A stretch of 64,000 bases of DNA from Streptococcus oralis (GCF_003943415.1 NZ_RJPK01000005.1:95101-159100); one strand, 5' to 3'. Shown: positions 10,764 to 22,343, numbered from the stretch's first letter. Numbers and translations: made by a program. Notes: a model not told the origin generated them from the letters alone.

Positions 10764-12722
10764 TTATTTGATATGATTTTCAAATTCTTTTTGACTCTTT
10801 TCGATAGCCTTTTTACTTTCTTCTTCCCACTTAGCCTTGGCTTCATCAAATCGTTTCTTGGTAACAGGATCTTTTTGCAGTCTCATGTACTTATAGTTAT
10901 TTCCATCACCTTTGATTCCCACTAGAGAGTATGCACGTGTGAATGGAGTTACTTTGGTTACAGAGGCCGTACCACCATTGGACATCGTAGACATGATCAG
11001 AGAATTATCAATCATCCAAGCTTGAGCTTCAGCGTATTTTTCATAACGCTTAGCGACATCTTGATTCTCAGCGTCTGCTTCTTTTAGAAGTTTCGTATAG
11101 GTATCAAGCCCCAGACTCTTGATCAGCTCTTGGTCTTCCTTAGCATCAAGACCAAAAATCTTGAGATAAAAACCATCTTCGGCATTAAATGGATCCAGAT
11201 AAGTTGATGGATCCTGGTAATCACCAACCCAGCCATCAAAGTTCAAATCGTAATCACGAGCTGCTGGATTTGGAGCTAGGAAAGCGACATTCCCAAAGTC
11301 ATCCGTTGAAAGTTGCTGAACATCAACGACGATATTATCAGAACCTAGTACTGTTTCAAGTGTCTGTTTAAGCGAATTCATACCAGAAACTGCATTTTTA
11401 TTGGTTTGATCAACCGGGACATCCAAATGAATAGGGAAGGTAACACCTTGAGTTTCCAATTCTTTTTTAGCTTCCGCAAATTTTGCTTGGGCCTTTTCCT
11501 TGTTAAAGTAACCGTCTTGGGCATCTGCCAAGTTGATTCCTGACCATTCTGTTCCATACTGAACAAGTTTAGAAGAAACCACTTCTCCAAAGCTCTTATC
11601 TCCCACCTGCACAAATGTAGGGGGAACAAGGGTATTACGAAGGGTCTTGCTTGCCGCTTCTTGCCCGTTAGATTGAGCAGAATAGGCCGTGCGATCGATG
11701 GCAAAGTTCAAGGCCTGTCGGAAGTTTTTATTCAAAATCGCTGTTTGCGTAGATTTCTTTTGCTGGTCTGATGTTTTAGCAGTGTGGTTATAAGCTTTAC
11801 GGTTTACATTAAAGTTGAAGTACCAAGAAGTCTTGTCTTGTAAGCTATAAACGATATTGTCTTGGTATTTTTCTTTTGTCTTGGCATAGCTCGAGCTATT
11901 TGGATAGACTCCCGCAAGTGAATAGGCACCACTTTCAAAGTTTCGAATGGTCATCTCCTGATCAGAGCCATCAAAGTAAGCCAATTTAACTTTTTCAATA
12001 GTCACCTTGTCATGATCATAGTAGTTAGGATTCTTCACATACTCGATGGAAGATTTTGATGTGAAATCTTTTAACAAGTAAGGTCCATTGTAAAGGATAC
12101 TGTTTGGCGTCAAGGTTCCAAAGTCTTTATCCTTTGATGTCAAGAATTCTTCGTTAACCGGGAAAAGGATACTGTTGGTTGTCTTTGAGTTCCAGTAGGG
12201 CTCTGGTCGTGTCAAAGTGTACTCAACCGTATAGTCATCCAAGGCTTTAACACCAACTGTTGTGAAGTCATTGCTCGCACCTGTCACATAGTCATTCAAT
12301 CCCTTGATAGAGTTCTGGATGAGATCCATGGCTTGCCCCTTGTTGTCCGCAGCATACTTAATCCCAGTGACAAAGTCTTGGGCTTTAACTGGAGCGTACT
12401 CTTCTCCATCAGCTGTGTACCACTTAGCATCTTTTCTGAGTTTGTAGGTATAGGTCAAACCATCTGCCGAAACTGACCAGTCTTCAGCTAGAGCTGGCGT
12501 TAGATTTCCATAGCTATCATTTTCTAGCAAACCATCCACAAGATTGGTAATCACTGCAGTGTTATCTGCATAATAGTCTAAAAGATAGTTAAATGTCGTT
12601 GGGTTTGCGCTAAATGTTGATGAGAAGGTGCTTGTATCCGTATTGGACTGTCCACAAGCTGTCAGTAAAATCCCTGTAGCTAGGACAAGACCAGTTCCGA
12701 TGAGTCTTTTTTTTATGTTCAT
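10764..12722 (-). CDS. AliB-like oligopeptide-binding lipoprotein (AliD-like)
   Basis: A substrate-binding lipoprotein of the SBP_bac_5 family that captures peptides for the Ami oligopeptide permease. It has a lipobox LATGILLTACGQ (lipidated Cys near residue 23) and the family features LAEDWSVSADGLTYTYKLRK and YNGPYLL. The length of 652 residues matches pneumococcal AliA/AliB. Position between dexB and cpsA matches the AliB-like ORFs (aliC/aliD) known at the capsule locus of non-typeable pneumococci and S. mitis; the exact orthology is inferred. AAAGGAG precedes the ATG. No permease or ATPase is adjacent, as usual for Ali proteins. Confidence 0.88.
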   Translation of the reverse strand: MNIKKRLIGTGLVLATGILLTACGQSNTDTSTFSSTFSANPTTFNYLLDYYADNTAVITNLVDGLLENDSYGNLTPALAEDWSVSADGLTYTYKLRKDAKWYTADGEEYAPVKAQDFVTGIKYAADNKGQAMDLIQNSIKGLNDYVTGASNDFTTVGVKALDDYTVEYTLTRPEPYWNSKTTNSILFPVNEEFLTSKDKDFGTLTPNSILYNGPYLLKDFTSKSSIEYVKNPNYYDHDKVTIEKVKLAYFDGSDQEMTIRNFESGAYSLAGVYPNSSSYAKTKEKYQDNIVYSLQDKTSWYFNFNVNRKAYNHTAKTSDQQKKSTQTAILNKNFRQALNFAIDRTAYSAQSNGQEAASKTLRNTLVPPTFVQVGDKSFGEVVSSKLVQYGTEWSGINLADAQDGYFNKEKAQAKFAEAKKELETQGVTFPIHLDVPVDQTNKNAVSGMNSLKQTLETVLGSDNIVVDVQQLSTDDFGNVAFLAPNPAARDYDLNFDGWVGDYQDPSTYLDPFNAEDGFYLKIFGLDAKEDQELIKSLGLDTYTKLLKEADAENQDVAKRYEKYAEAQAWMIDNSLIMSTMSNGGTASVTKVTPFTRAYSLVGIKGDGNNYKYMRLQKDPVTKKRFDEAKAKWEEESKKAIEKSQKEFENHIK

Positions 12723-12825
12723 CCTCTACTCCTTTATGTCACTTTTTATAACATAGCCATATTTTATCAAATTTATCCTAAATTGTAAAGTTCCTAATTT
12801 TACGACGACTGATGTCTCAAAACCA

Positions 12826-12862
12826 GAAAAAGGAAGCACAGATTTTCTGCAACTTCCTTTTC
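12826..12862 (-). terminator. Terminator after the first AliB-like gene
   Basis: An inverted repeat of AAAAAGGAAG and CTTCCTTTTC surrounds a smaller stem (CAGA/TCTG). On the minus strand it ends in a T-rich tract. It lies 10 bp past the stop at 12872 and separates the two peptide-binding genes into independent units. Confidence 0.7.
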
Positions 12863-12871
12863 TTTTATAGA

Positions 12872-14839
12872 CTATTTAACGTGTTTTTCTAGCTCTTTTT
12901 GGTATTTGGCATTTGTTTCAATTTTTTCTTTCTGCCATTTCTTGAGAGCTTCTTCGTATTCTTTTGCAGTCACAACATCATTTTGCAACTCCAAACCTTT
13001 GAATACAAATGGGTCTCCCTTGATCCCGACCTGAGAGTAAGCTTTTGTAAATGGTACAGTACGGCTAACCGTTGGAGAACCACCTGAAGAAGCAACTGGG
13101 ATCAAGAGCGAGCTATCAGATACCCAGGCTTGAGCTTTAGCATATTTCTCATAACGCTTATTGAGATCGCTTGTTTCAGCTGCGGCATCATCCAAGAGTT
13201 TCTTGTATTCGTCTAGACCGACTTGAGCCATCACTTCTGGATCTTTTCCACGAGTGATACCCAAGTGTTTAAGGGCAGAACCCTTCTTAGCATCAAGAAT
13301 GTTGAGGTAGGTAGCTGGGTCTTGATAGTCTGGTCCCCAACCAGTTCCATTCAAGTCATAGTCTTTTTGAGATGGAACCTTAGCTTGAGAAGTAATGCTC
13401 ATTTTCTCATTATCGGTCATTTGAAGGACATCGACAATGACATTCTCCGTACCAAGTGTTGATTCGATAGACTGCTTGAGTGAGTTCGTCTGCTGAACAG
13501 CAATGACATCGGTCTGTTCAACTGGCACATCCAAACGGATTGGGAAGGTCACACCCTTAGCCTGCAATTCTTCCTTAGCTTTAGCAAAGGCTGCCTTGGC
13601 TTTTTCAGGACTGTAAAGCGTATCCTTACCATCTGTAAGGGCTACATCTTTCCACTGGTCTCCGTAAGAAACCAGCTCTGCCTGTGCCAACTCTCCAAAG
13701 GTCTTTTCACCTACTTGAACATAGTCATGAGGTACTAGACTGTTACGGATAATTTTGTCCGCACCTTCTTCACCATTCAACTGAGCCGTGTAAGAGTGAC
13801 GATCAAGGGCAAAGTTTAGCGCCTGACGGAAGTTTTTGTTGAGAAGAGCTTCTTTTGTTGATGTTTTTTGAGCCTCGTCTGTTTTGGCTGTTTTATTGTA
13901 AGACTGGCGGTTTACGTTAACAGTGAGGTAGTAGCTTGTCGCTTCTTGTGGACTGTAGACAATCTTATCGCTATACTCTTTCTTAGTTGACTCAAAGTTT
14001 GAGCTTGTTGGGAAGAGACGAGCTGTTGTATAGGCACCTTGTGTAAAGCTACGAATCAAGGATTCTTGGTCAGAACCATCATAGAAGGTTAGTTTGATGT
14101 TGTCAATCTTAACATTGTCCTTGTCCCAGTAGTTTGGATTCTTTTCATACTCGATGACTGATTTTGAAGTCAATGATTTCAAAAGATAAGGACCGTTATA
14201 AAGAATACTTGATGGTGTTGGTGCACCGTAGTCGCTCCCTTTAGAATTCAAAAATTCTTCATTAACTGGAAGCATGGTAGCAGTTGTAACTTTAGAGTTC
14301 CAGAAGCTTTCTGGTTTGTTAAGCGTATATTCAACCGTATAATCGTCAACAGCTTTCACTCCTACAGTAGAGAAATCATTGCTTTCTCCACTGATGTAAG
14401 CAGCCAACCCTTTGATAGAATCTTGAAGGAGAGAGAGGCCGTCTGATTTGCCATCAGCTGCGTGTTTCAGACCAGTAACAAAATCCTGGGCCTTGACTTC
14501 AGCATACTCTTCTCCCTCAGAAGTATACCATTTTACACCCTTACGAAGTTTGTAGGTATAGGTCAAGCCATCTTTAGAAACGGACCAGTCTTCTGCAAGC
14601 GACGGAATCAAGTTCCCGTATTTATCGTTTTCCAAAAGACCATCGACAACGTTGGCTATAACGTCAGAAGTTGAGCTCTTGCTCGTCACGCTGTAGTCCA
14701 AAGATGATGGATCCATAGCATAGACATAAGAAAATGTCTTGGGAGCATCAGCCTTTTTTTCGCTTTGCCCACAAGCGGTTAACAGAAGGGCCGCACTCAA
14801 GACAGCACCTGCTCCTAAGAGCCACTTTTTCGATCTCAT
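12872..14839 (-). CDS. AliB-like oligopeptide-binding lipoprotein (AliC-like)
   Basis: A second SBP_bac_5 peptide-binding lipoprotein of 655 residues. Its signal peptide ends in the lipobox LLLTACGQ (Cys near 23). It shares long blocks with the neighbour at 10764, including VVDGLLENDKYGNL, LAEDWSVSKDGLTYTYKLRKG and SSILYNGPYLLKS, so the two are paralogues from an old duplication that differ through much of the ligand-binding region. Different peptide preferences are likely. A strong AAAGGAG site and its own promoter precede the ATG. The neighbour on the right is dexB, the classical left flank of pneumococcal capsule loci. Confidence 0.88.
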   Translation of the reverse strand: MRSKKWLLGAGAVLSAALLLTACGQSEKKADAPKTFSYVYAMDPSSLDYSVTSKSSTSDVIANVVDGLLENDKYGNLIPSLAEDWSVSKDGLTYTYKLRKGVKWYTSEGEEYAEVKAQDFVTGLKHAADGKSDGLSLLQDSIKGLAAYISGESNDFSTVGVKAVDDYTVEYTLNKPESFWNSKVTTATMLPVNEEFLNSKGSDYGAPTPSSILYNGPYLLKSLTSKSVIEYEKNPNYWDKDNVKIDNIKLTFYDGSDQESLIRSFTQGAYTTARLFPTSSNFESTKKEYSDKIVYSPQEATSYYLTVNVNRQSYNKTAKTDEAQKTSTKEALLNKNFRQALNFALDRHSYTAQLNGEEGADKIIRNSLVPHDYVQVGEKTFGELAQAELVSYGDQWKDVALTDGKDTLYSPEKAKAAFAKAKEELQAKGVTFPIRLDVPVEQTDVIAVQQTNSLKQSIESTLGTENVIVDVLQMTDNEKMSITSQAKVPSQKDYDLNGTGWGPDYQDPATYLNILDAKKGSALKHLGITRGKDPEVMAQVGLDEYKKLLDDAAAETSDLNKRYEKYAKAQAWVSDSSLLIPVASSGGSPTVSRTVPFTKAYSQVGIKGDPFVFKGLELQNDVVTAKEYEEALKKWQKEKIETNAKYQKELEKHVK

Positions 14840-14870
14840 AAGTAATCTCCTTTAAGATAGTGTTTCCACC

Positions 14871-14898
14871 ATTATACCCTATTTTTTCATAAAAGCAA
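14871..14898 (-). promoter_or_regulatory. Promoter of the AliC-like gene
   Basis: Minus-strand TTGCTT (14898-14893), 16 bp, then TATAAT (14876-14871), 32 bp before the ATG at 14839. The -10 is a perfect consensus. Confidence 0.65.
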
Positions 14899-14971
14899 GA
14901 ACTTTCGGATGATTTTTTAGAAAATTCTAACAAATATTTTTTAAAGATTTTTCTACACAATTTTTAGTAAA

Positions 14972-15000
14972 AAACCTCAAGCTTCAAAAGCTTGAGGTTT
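14972..15000 (-). terminator. dexB terminator
   Basis: A strong hairpin with AAACCTCAAGCTT / AAGCTTGAGGTTT arms. On the minus strand it is followed by a run of Ts. It starts 8 bp after the dexB stop. Confidence 0.85.
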
Positions 15001-15007
15001 GCTCATT

Positions 15008-16627
<1,620 letters not shown>

Positions 16628-16652
16628 TCATTATTTTAATAATCTACAGTCT

Positions 16653-16681
16653 ATGATAGCGCTTTTTCAAACTTTGTGCAA
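16653..16681 (-). promoter_or_regulatory. dexB promoter
   Basis: Minus-strand TTGCAC (16681-16676), exactly 17 bp, then TATCAT (16658-16653), 35 bp before the ATG. The -35 overlaps the cre site. Confidence 0.7.
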
Positions 16682-16690
16682 GCGTTTGCC
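16677..16690. promoter_or_regulatory. cre site (CcpA) at the dexB promoter
   Basis: TGCAAGCGTTTGCC matches the cre consensus TGNAANCGNTNNCA at 13 of 14 positions. It covers the -35 of dexB, a position compatible with repression by CcpA on preferred sugars. Confidence 0.65.
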
Positions 16691-16770
16691 TAATTTTTTT
16701 GATTTCTTTTTTACCTTTATAGTTTCCTAACTTCCGATTTTTTATTATAATGGAGGTCAGAGGTAAAAAA

Positions 16771-18255
16771 ATGAAAAAACAAGCTTTTAGTTCTGAACAA
16801 TATTTGAATCTACAGCGCGACCACATTTTGGAGCGTATTAACCAATTTGACGGCAAGCTCTACTTGGAGTTTGGTGGCAAAATGTTAGAAGATTTCCACG
16901 CTGCTCGTGTCCTTCCTGGTTATGAGCCTGACAATAAAATCAAGCTCTTGCAGGAGTTAAAAGAGCAGGTCGAAGTTGTGATCGCCATTAATGCAAGCAA
17001 CATCGAACATTCTAAAGCACGTGGTGACCTAGGCATCTCTTATGACCAAGAAGTTCTTCGTTTGATTGACAAATTCAATGAATTGGGGATTTTTGTTGGT
17101 TCGGTTGTCATCACACAATACGCTGGCCAACCCGCTGCAGATGCCTTCCGCAACCAGCTAGAGAAAAACGGAATTGATTCTTATCTTCATTATCCAATCA
17201 AAGGATATCCCACAGATATGGATCACATCATTTCTCCAGAAGGCATGGGGAAAAACGACTACATCAAAACCAGCCGCAAGTTAATCGTCGTAACTGCTCC
17301 TGGACCTGGTTCTGGGAAATTGGCAACCTGTGTGTCCAATATGTACCACGACCAAATTAACGGTATCAAGTCTGGTTACGCTAAATTTGAAACCTTCCCT
17401 GTCTGGAACCTGCCCCTTCATCATCCAGTCAACTTGGCCTACGAGGCTGCAACCGCAGACCTTGATGATGTCAACATGATTGACCCCTTCCATCTCCAAA
17501 CCTACGGAGAAACAACGGTCAACTACAACCGTGATATCGAAATTTTCCCAGTGCTCAAACGTATGCTGGAACGCATTCTCGGTGAATCTCCATACGCTTC
17601 ACCGACAGACATGGGTGTCAACATGGTTGGTTTTGCTATTATAGATAATGAAGCTGCTATTGAAGCTTCTAAACAAGAAATCATTCGCCGCTACTATCAG
17701 ACAGTTCTTGATTTCAAAGCTGAAAAAGTCGGCGAAACTGCTGTCAAGAAAATCGAGTTGCTCATGAATGACCTCGGTATCACACCTGCAGACCGCAAGG
17801 TTGCTGTTGCTGCACGCCAAAAAGCAGAAGAAACTGGTGGCCCTGCCCTAGCTCTTGAATTGCCATCTGGCGACATTGTTACTGGTAAAAACTCAGAGCT
17901 CTTTGGCCCTACAGCTGCTGCCTTGATCAATGCCATCAAAAAATCAGCTGACATCGCTAAGGAAGTGAAACTAATCGAGCCTGAAGTCGTCAAACCAATT
18001 CAAGGTCTTAAAATCGATCACCTAGGTAGTCGCAATCCTCGCCTCCATTCAAATGAAATCCTGATTGCTCTTGCCATCACGGCTATGGAAAATCCTGATG
18101 CTGCGCGCGCAATGAAGGAACTCGGCAACCTCAAAGGAAGTGAAGCCCACTCAACCATCATCTTGACCGATGAAGACAAGAATGTCCTTCGCAAACTAGG
18201 TATCAACGTAACCTTTGACCCTTACTACCAATATGATCGCTTGTATCGGAAGTAA
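16771..18255 (+). CDS. DUF1846 family protein (UPF0371)
   Basis: A conserved soluble protein of about 494 residues, common in streptococci and other Firmicutes. The N-terminal half shows a nucleotide-binding-like fold with [10 protein letters not shown] and [22 protein letters not shown] near 172. Its biological role is not established to my knowledge. I chose the ATG at 16771 ([12 protein letters not shown]) because it follows AGAGGT and matches the usual family start; an ATG at 16750 would place the ribosome site inside the gene. It diverges from dexB, and a TATAAT sits at 16746-16751. Confidence 0.85.
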   Translation: MKKQAFSSEQYLNLQRDHILERINQFDGKLYLEFGGKMLEDFHAARVLPGYEPDNKIKLLQELKEQVEVVIAINASNIEHSKARGDLGISYDQEVLRLIDKFNELGIFVGSVVITQYAGQPAADAFRNQLEKNGIDSYLHYPIKGYPTDMDHIISPEGMGKNDYIKTSRKLIVVTAPGPGSGKLATCVSNMYHDQINGIKSGYAKFETFPVWNLPLHHPVNLAYEAATADLDDVNMIDPFHLQTYGETTVNYNRDIEIFPVLKRMLERILGESPYASPTDMGVNMVGFAIIDNEAAIEASKQEIIRRYYQTVLDFKAEKVGETAVKKIELLMNDLGITPADRKVAVAARQKAEETGGPALALELPSGDIVTGKNSELFGPTAAALINAIKKSADIAKEVKLIEPEVVKPIQGLKIDHLGSRNPRLHSNEILIALAITAMENPDAARAMKELGNLKGSEAHSTIILTDEDKNVLRKLGINVTFDPYYQYDRLYRK

Positions 18256-18320
18256 TTAAACGAGGCTGGACAAAACTCAATTTGAGGAAAAAGCCAGTAA
18301 ATCTTTACATGATAAAAGAT

Positions 18321-18367
18321 AAAACGCATAATAACAAGTGTTCAAAAGACTTGTTATTATGCGTTTT
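18321..18367. terminator. Bidirectional terminator hairpin
   Basis: Perfect 19-bp arms starting AAAACGCATAATAACAAGT enclose a 9-nt loop. T-rich sequence follows on both sides, so it can end both the DUF1846 gene and the opposing histidine kinase operon. The preceding stretch GAGGCTGGACAAAACTC resembles a motif that I recall recurring between streptococcal genes. Confidence 0.75.
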
Positions 18368-18386
18368 ATGATTTTTCCATTCTCAT

Positions 18387-19418
18387 TTATTTCAATGAAG
18401 TTGTCAACTCGACACAGGCGCCTCCTTGGTCTGGATTGAGCAGGGTCAGACGACCACCGTGCAAGAAAGCTACCTGCTTAGAAAAGGCTAAGCCGATACC
18501 ATGATGGGGATTAGCTGAATTGCGGCTTTGGTCACTCTGGTAAAAGAGCTGATCTGCTCCCAGCAGCATCTCCTCTGAAAATGCAGGGCCATTGTTCCAG
18601 ATAGCAAAAACCAACTGGTCCTGCTGCACTGATACCGTCAGCTTCACTTCCTTTTGATTCTGATCAGCATGTTCAAGCGCATTCAGTAAAATATTGAGCA
18701 AAGCCCGCTTGAGATAGTCCAAATGAACTGACAAAATCAAACTAGGGTCGCAATCTTCTTGGAGATAAAAACGATAGCTTTCCTGTTTGCTGAACAGTGC
18801 CCAGTCGTCCTGTAGATCAGCCAAAAAGTCCCCTAAGGAAAGCTGACTAAACTGATTAGAATCAATCTGAAAAGTCTTAGCGTAATCAATCAAAGAACCA
18901 CAATACTCTTCCATCTTGTGACTGGCCTGCAAAATCTCAGCAGCATAGTCTGCCTGTGGCTGGCCCAACTGCGCCAATTCCAAGAGCTCAGCATTCCCCT
19001 TAATCACAGTTAGGGGTGTTTTCAAATCGTGCGATGTCGCTGATAGCTGTAAAATCAACTCCTGATTATGCCGCTGCTCTTTTTCTAGAAGACGAGCATT
19101 TTCTTGGTGGCTGTTCCGTAAATCGCTATAAACTTCTAGCATTTCCTCAATTCGAAAAAGCTGGCTTTGATTTTCTTCTAAAAGCTTCTCGCTCTTTAGC
19201 ATTTTTATTTCCCTGTCGATTTTTCGGAGCAATTTCAAAATATGATAAAAAGTAATCAGCAACAAGCTCCCTGCCCAGAAGAACAAGGTGAAAAGAACGT
19301 AATCACTTCCTTGCGTAAATTCATAACCTATAAGCACAAAAATCAAAACATGGAAAAAGACGATTTTTAAACTGGTTGTCCAGACTAGGCTTTTGAAATT
19401 TCGGGTTCTAATTGCCAT
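18387..19418 (-). CDS. Sensor histidine kinase
   Basis: The last gene of a five-gene ABC/two-component operon. Two membrane helices (about 14-32 and 41-61) are separated by a very short loop, so the protein probably senses within the membrane or through the ABC partner. A cytoplasmic coiled-coil leads to the H-box ATSHDLKTPLTVIKGNAE near residue 132. The N-box LLNILLNALEHADQ and G-box HHGIGLAFSKQ follow. Length is 343 residues. Its start overlaps the regulator gene by 34 bp. Small kinases of this form beside ABC-2 transporters usually respond to antimicrobial peptides; that is inference here. Confidence 0.88.
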   Translation of the reverse strand: MAIRTRNFKSLVWTTSLKIVFFHVLIFVLIGYEFTQGSDYVLFTLFFWAGSLLLITFYHILKLLRKIDREIKMLKSEKLLEENQSQLFRIEEMLEVYSDLRNSHQENARLLEKEQRHNQELILQLSATSHDLKTPLTVIKGNAELLELAQLGQPQADYAAEILQASHKMEEYCGSLIDYAKTFQIDSNQFSQLSLGDFLADLQDDWALFSKQESYRFYLQEDCDPSLILSVHLDYLKRALLNILLNALEHADQNQKEVKLTVSVQQDQLVFAIWNNGPAFSEEMLLGADQLFYQSDQSRNSANPHHGIGLAFSKQVAFLHGGRLTLLNPDQGGACVELTTSLK

Positions 19419-20083
19419 CTATAGCCTACTCCTCTCACTGTTGCGATTGCTTGCAGCCCTTCTTGTTTGCATTTTTGACGAATCTGATATACGTATTCTG
19501 AGATGGATCGAAGCTGTGTTTCTGAGCTTTCTGGATAAAGCAAGGTATGCAGGCGTTCAGCTGAAAAGGTCTGCTTGGGATTGCTAGCTAGTAAATGCAG
19601 CAACTTAAACTCTCGCTCTGAAAATTTCAAGACTTTACCAAAACAGGCAACTTCATAGCGATCCGGATAAAATTGACAAGAAGCAATTTCAGAATAGCGC
19701 TCCTCACGTCTTTCCTCCCGCCGAAGATGAGCTCTGACACGCGCCAGCAATTCTTTGGTTCCAAAAGGCTTGACAACATAGTCATCTGCTCCGCGAAAGA
19801 GCCCTTCTACTTTGTCCGCCTCCAATTCCTTAGCCGTCAGAAAGATGATCGGACACGAAAGATGAGGACGAATGTAGGAACACAGCTCAAAACCATTAAC
19901 AGGCTCCATCATCACATCCAACAGAATCAAGTCATATCCGACAAAATGCGTCAGCTCTAGCTCTTCTATCCGATCAAGCGTCGTCACATCATATGCATCG
20001 AGCTCTAGGATGTTTCTCACCAGCTTCAAAATGCTCTGGTCATCATCAATCACCAAAATACGATACTGTCTCATGATTTCCAT
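19385..20083 (-). CDS. OmpR-family response regulator
   Basis: A 232-residue DNA-binding regulator. The receiver domain begins YRILVIDDDQSILKLV with the acidic pocket, has the phosphoacceptor Asp in LILLDVMMEP near residue 57, a Thr in IIFLTAKE and the Lys in DDYVVKPF. The C-terminal winged helix contains FSEREFKLLHLLASN and VRGVGYRW. It is translated together with the overlapping kinase gene. Likely targets include the ABC operon promoter, which carries an 11-bp-spaced direct repeat at its -35. A second in-frame ATG lies three codons later. Confidence 0.92.
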   Translation of the reverse strand: MEIMRQYRILVIDDDQSILKLVRNILELDAYDVTTLDRIEELELTHFVGYDLILLDVMMEPVNGFELCSYIRPHLSCPIIFLTAKELEADKVEGLFRGADDYVVKPFGTKELLARVRAHLRREERREERYSEIASCQFYPDRYEVACFGKVLKFSEREFKLLHLLASNPKQTFSAERLHTLLYPESSETQLRSISEYVYQIRQKCKQEGLQAIATVRGVGYRWQLEPEISKA

Positions 20084-20095
20084 TATAGCATACCT

Positions 20096-20818
20096 CTAGC
20101 GAACATCTCGTTTCAAGGTTAAGAATATAGCAGAGCTCCAAACTAAAGCTAACCAGAACAGCTGTATTCCCAACCCTGATAGATCTATTGACTGCTGAAG
20201 CCCTTCATACTCAAAAAGATTTAGCGTAGCCAGATCAGGCAGGTATTTTGCTTCCTTGATAAAAGTTGCCAATAAACGACTGAGACCAATCAAGAGAGGA
20301 AAGAGCACCGACACCGGCACAATCCAAGATTGAAATAGCAAAGCGAGACCGGCAGCTAAAAAAGCCAGAAAAATATTGCTGAGAAGACCAAAAGAGCTGT
20401 AATAGAGGAATTTCCCCAGTAAGGACCAGCTAAAGTCCAGGTCAAATCGAGCCAGCATAACAAAGAAACAGCTACTTATAATGACACTATAGAGAACCAA
20501 GAGCAGCAAGACTAGAAAAAGGATTTTCCCAGCCAACCAAGCCTTTCTATTTGATACGGTTAGAAAATTCGTTCGCATCCCTGACTTGACAAACTCCTGG
20601 GCAAAATAGAGCGAAGTAAAGATGACGATGACAGGCTGCGCCAGATAGAGGGCATGCAAAGCCTCGCTCAGAGCCTTCGTCTGGCCAACTGCTGTCTGAC
20701 TGTAGTCAAGATTCATTAGAAAAAATGGAACAGCTACCAGAGCCACCAAGGCTGCACCAAGAGCGAGATAGTGAGAACGGAACTTAATCCATTCACTTTT
20801 AAGCAGAGCTATTATCAT
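20096..20818 (-). CDS. ABC-2 type permease subunit
   Basis: A 241-residue membrane protein with six predicted segments, starting MIIALLKSEWIKFRSHYLAL. The ATG at 20818 overlaps the stop of the upstream permease gene as TGATG, showing translational coupling; a longer open frame upstream is only a shadow of that gene. With its partner permease and the ATPase it forms an exporter like the BcrAB or LanFEG systems used for bacitracin or lantibiotic immunity. The substrate is not evident. Confidence 0.82.
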   Translation of the reverse strand: MIIALLKSEWIKFRSHYLALGAALVALVAVPFFLMNLDYSQTAVGQTKALSEALHALYLAQPVIVIFTSLYFAQEFVKSGMRTNFLTVSNRKAWLAGKILFLVLLLLVLYSVIISSCFFVMLARFDLDFSWSLLGKFLYYSSFGLLSNIFLAFLAAGLALLFQSWIVPVSVLFPLLIGLSRLLATFIKEAKYLPDLATLNLFEYEGLQQSIDLSGLGIQLFWLALVWSSAIFLTLKRDVR

Positions 20819-21606
20819 CAGTATCGCCCTCCTAAATCCGTCTTCAAAAAGCGCAGAGAAGTCATGCCGCCGATGACTAGTAACCATGCACCAAGTATCA
20901 ACAGTCCTTGTGAGGGATTGTTGGCGTATTGGGAAGTCGGCGTTGCAGCAAACAACTCTCCTGCTGGCTGTGGCAGATAAGCTCCCCAACTCGTGTGAGC
21001 TGCCAGGTAGTTTCCCAGATTATAGATCTGTGGCACGAGAAAAAGCAGAGGAACTAGCATGGTCCGAGCCAACAAACCTAACAAAAACGAAAGGATTCCC
21101 AATAAGGTCAGAGATAAGATTTTCCACAAAATCAGACTCCAAGCTGCCTGATTGAGTAGAATCGGATCAAGTCCTTCCTTTCCTAAAGCCAGATGCATGA
21201 CCATATAACTAAAGTAGATCGATAAGAAGCTAACGACAAGAGAAAAGCAAGCTAGGGTCATGAGTTTCCCCACAAGCAACTTCAGGCGGTTATTACAGGT
21301 CAAAAGGCTGGTTCTCAAGCTATGAGACTGAAATTCCATAGCCCCCAAAATTCCAGCTAAGATAACCAAAACCATGCCCGCCATAGAAGCCCCATTGAGG
21401 CCTAGATATTCCAACGGGTCAATGGCTTCTGCCAGACCGGGAACCGTCTCAGGGGTGGCATCCAAGCCAATAGATAAATACTGTCTGCCCTCCAGCCAAG
21501 ATACGGCAGGCACCAATAGCAGCATGAAGGCCACACTCACTCTGAAAGCCTTGGTTGAGCAAATTTTCAACCATTCTGAATGCAATAAGGACATCGTTTC
21601 TTTCAT
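20818..21606 (-). CDS. ABC-2 type permease subunit
   Basis: A 262-residue integral membrane protein with six hydrophobic segments. It opens MKETMSLLHSEWLKICSTKAF, the amphipathic start typical of LanE/LanG-type permeases, and its partner begins in the same style. GAGGAGG lies 7 bp before the ATG. The start is 1 bp past the ATPase stop. It is probably the heteromeric partner of the following permease in an exporter for a membrane-active compound. Confidence 0.82.
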   Translation of the reverse strand: MKETMSLLHSEWLKICSTKAFRVSVAFMLLLVPAVSWLEGRQYLSIGLDATPETVPGLAEAIDPLEYLGLNGASMAGMVLVILAGILGAMEFQSHSLRTSLLTCNNRLKLLVGKLMTLACFSLVVSFLSIYFSYMVMHLALGKEGLDPILLNQAAWSLILWKILSLTLLGILSFLLGLLARTMLVPLLFLVPQIYNLGNYLAAHTSWGAYLPQPAGELFAATPTSQYANNPSQGLLILGAWLLVIGGMTSLRFLKTDLGGRY

Positions 21607-21607
21607 T

Positions 21608-22315
21608 TTAAACCTCCTCTGTCAAATCAAAGAAGAGATCTTCTAGACTGTCTGAATCTTGCAGCACCTCTTCCAATCGTCCCTGCTCAATAATTCGCCC
21701 ATGATGAATCAAGACTACATCATCTGTCACCATTTGCACCTCTGACAGGATGTGGGAGGATAGAAGTACCGTTTTCCCTAAATCAGCCTGCTGACGGATG
21801 AACTTTCTAAACCACTTGATCCCACTTGGATCCAGTCCATTGGTCGGCTCATCTAATATAAGAAACTGAGGATCACCCAGCAAAGCTGCGGCCAGACCCA
21901 GCCGCTGACCTTCCCCCAGAGACAGGCTTGACAAGAGGTCCTTCCTCTTATGAGCAATTCCTGTCATCTCCAAAACCTCATCAATCCGAGACTTGGGAAT
22001 AGCATTACTCGCTGCAATAATCCTCAAGTGGTCATAAACCTTTCGATTTGGCAAACCGCCAATGCCGTCAAAGGCTGCACCTACCGTTCTGAGCGGATAA
22101 GTCATTGACTGATAGGTTTGCCCATCAAAAGTCGCCGTCCCTGCTGTCGCCCGATCTAACCCCAACAAAATCCTCAAGGTCGAACTTTTCCCTGCACCAT
22201 TTGGACCCAGAAAAGCTGTAATCCGACCGCTTCTAGCTGTAAAAGAAATATCTTCCAAAATCTGCTTACTGCCATGCTTTTTGCAGACTCCTTCTATTTT
22301 CACCATATGTTCCAT
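21608..22315 (-). CDS. ABC transporter ATP-binding protein (BcrA-like)
   Basis: The ATPase of the exporter. It has Walker A FLGPNGAGKSSTLR, signature SLSLGEGQRLGLAAALL, Walker B FLILDEPTNGLDP and the switch His in LLSSHILSE. The start chosen is MEHMVKIEGVCKKHG at 22315, with AAAGGAG 6 bp upstream; this gives 235 residues, usual for BcrA-like ATPases. It heads the operon, followed by two permeases, a response regulator and a kinase, a layout typical of peptide-antibiotic detoxification modules. Confidence 0.88.
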   Translation of the reverse strand: MEHMVKIEGVCKKHGSKQILEDISFTARSGRITAFLGPNGAGKSSTLRILLGLDRATAGTATFDGQTYQSMTYPLRTVGAAFDGIGGLPNRKVYDHLRIIAASNAIPKSRIDEVLEMTGIAHKRKDLLSSLSLGEGQRLGLAAALLGDPQFLILDEPTNGLDPSGIKWFRKFIRQQADLGKTVLLSSHILSEVQMVTDDVVLIHHGRIIEQGRLEEVLQDSDSLEDLFFDLTEEV

Positions 22316-22343
22316 ACTGAACTCCTTTATCTTTATTTTCTCC

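Noticed and set aside
20819..20989. N-terminal extension of the second permease (57 extra codons)
   Set aside because: It overlaps the upstream permease gene; the TGATG junction and the family-like start MIIALLKSEWIKF support the ATG at 20818.
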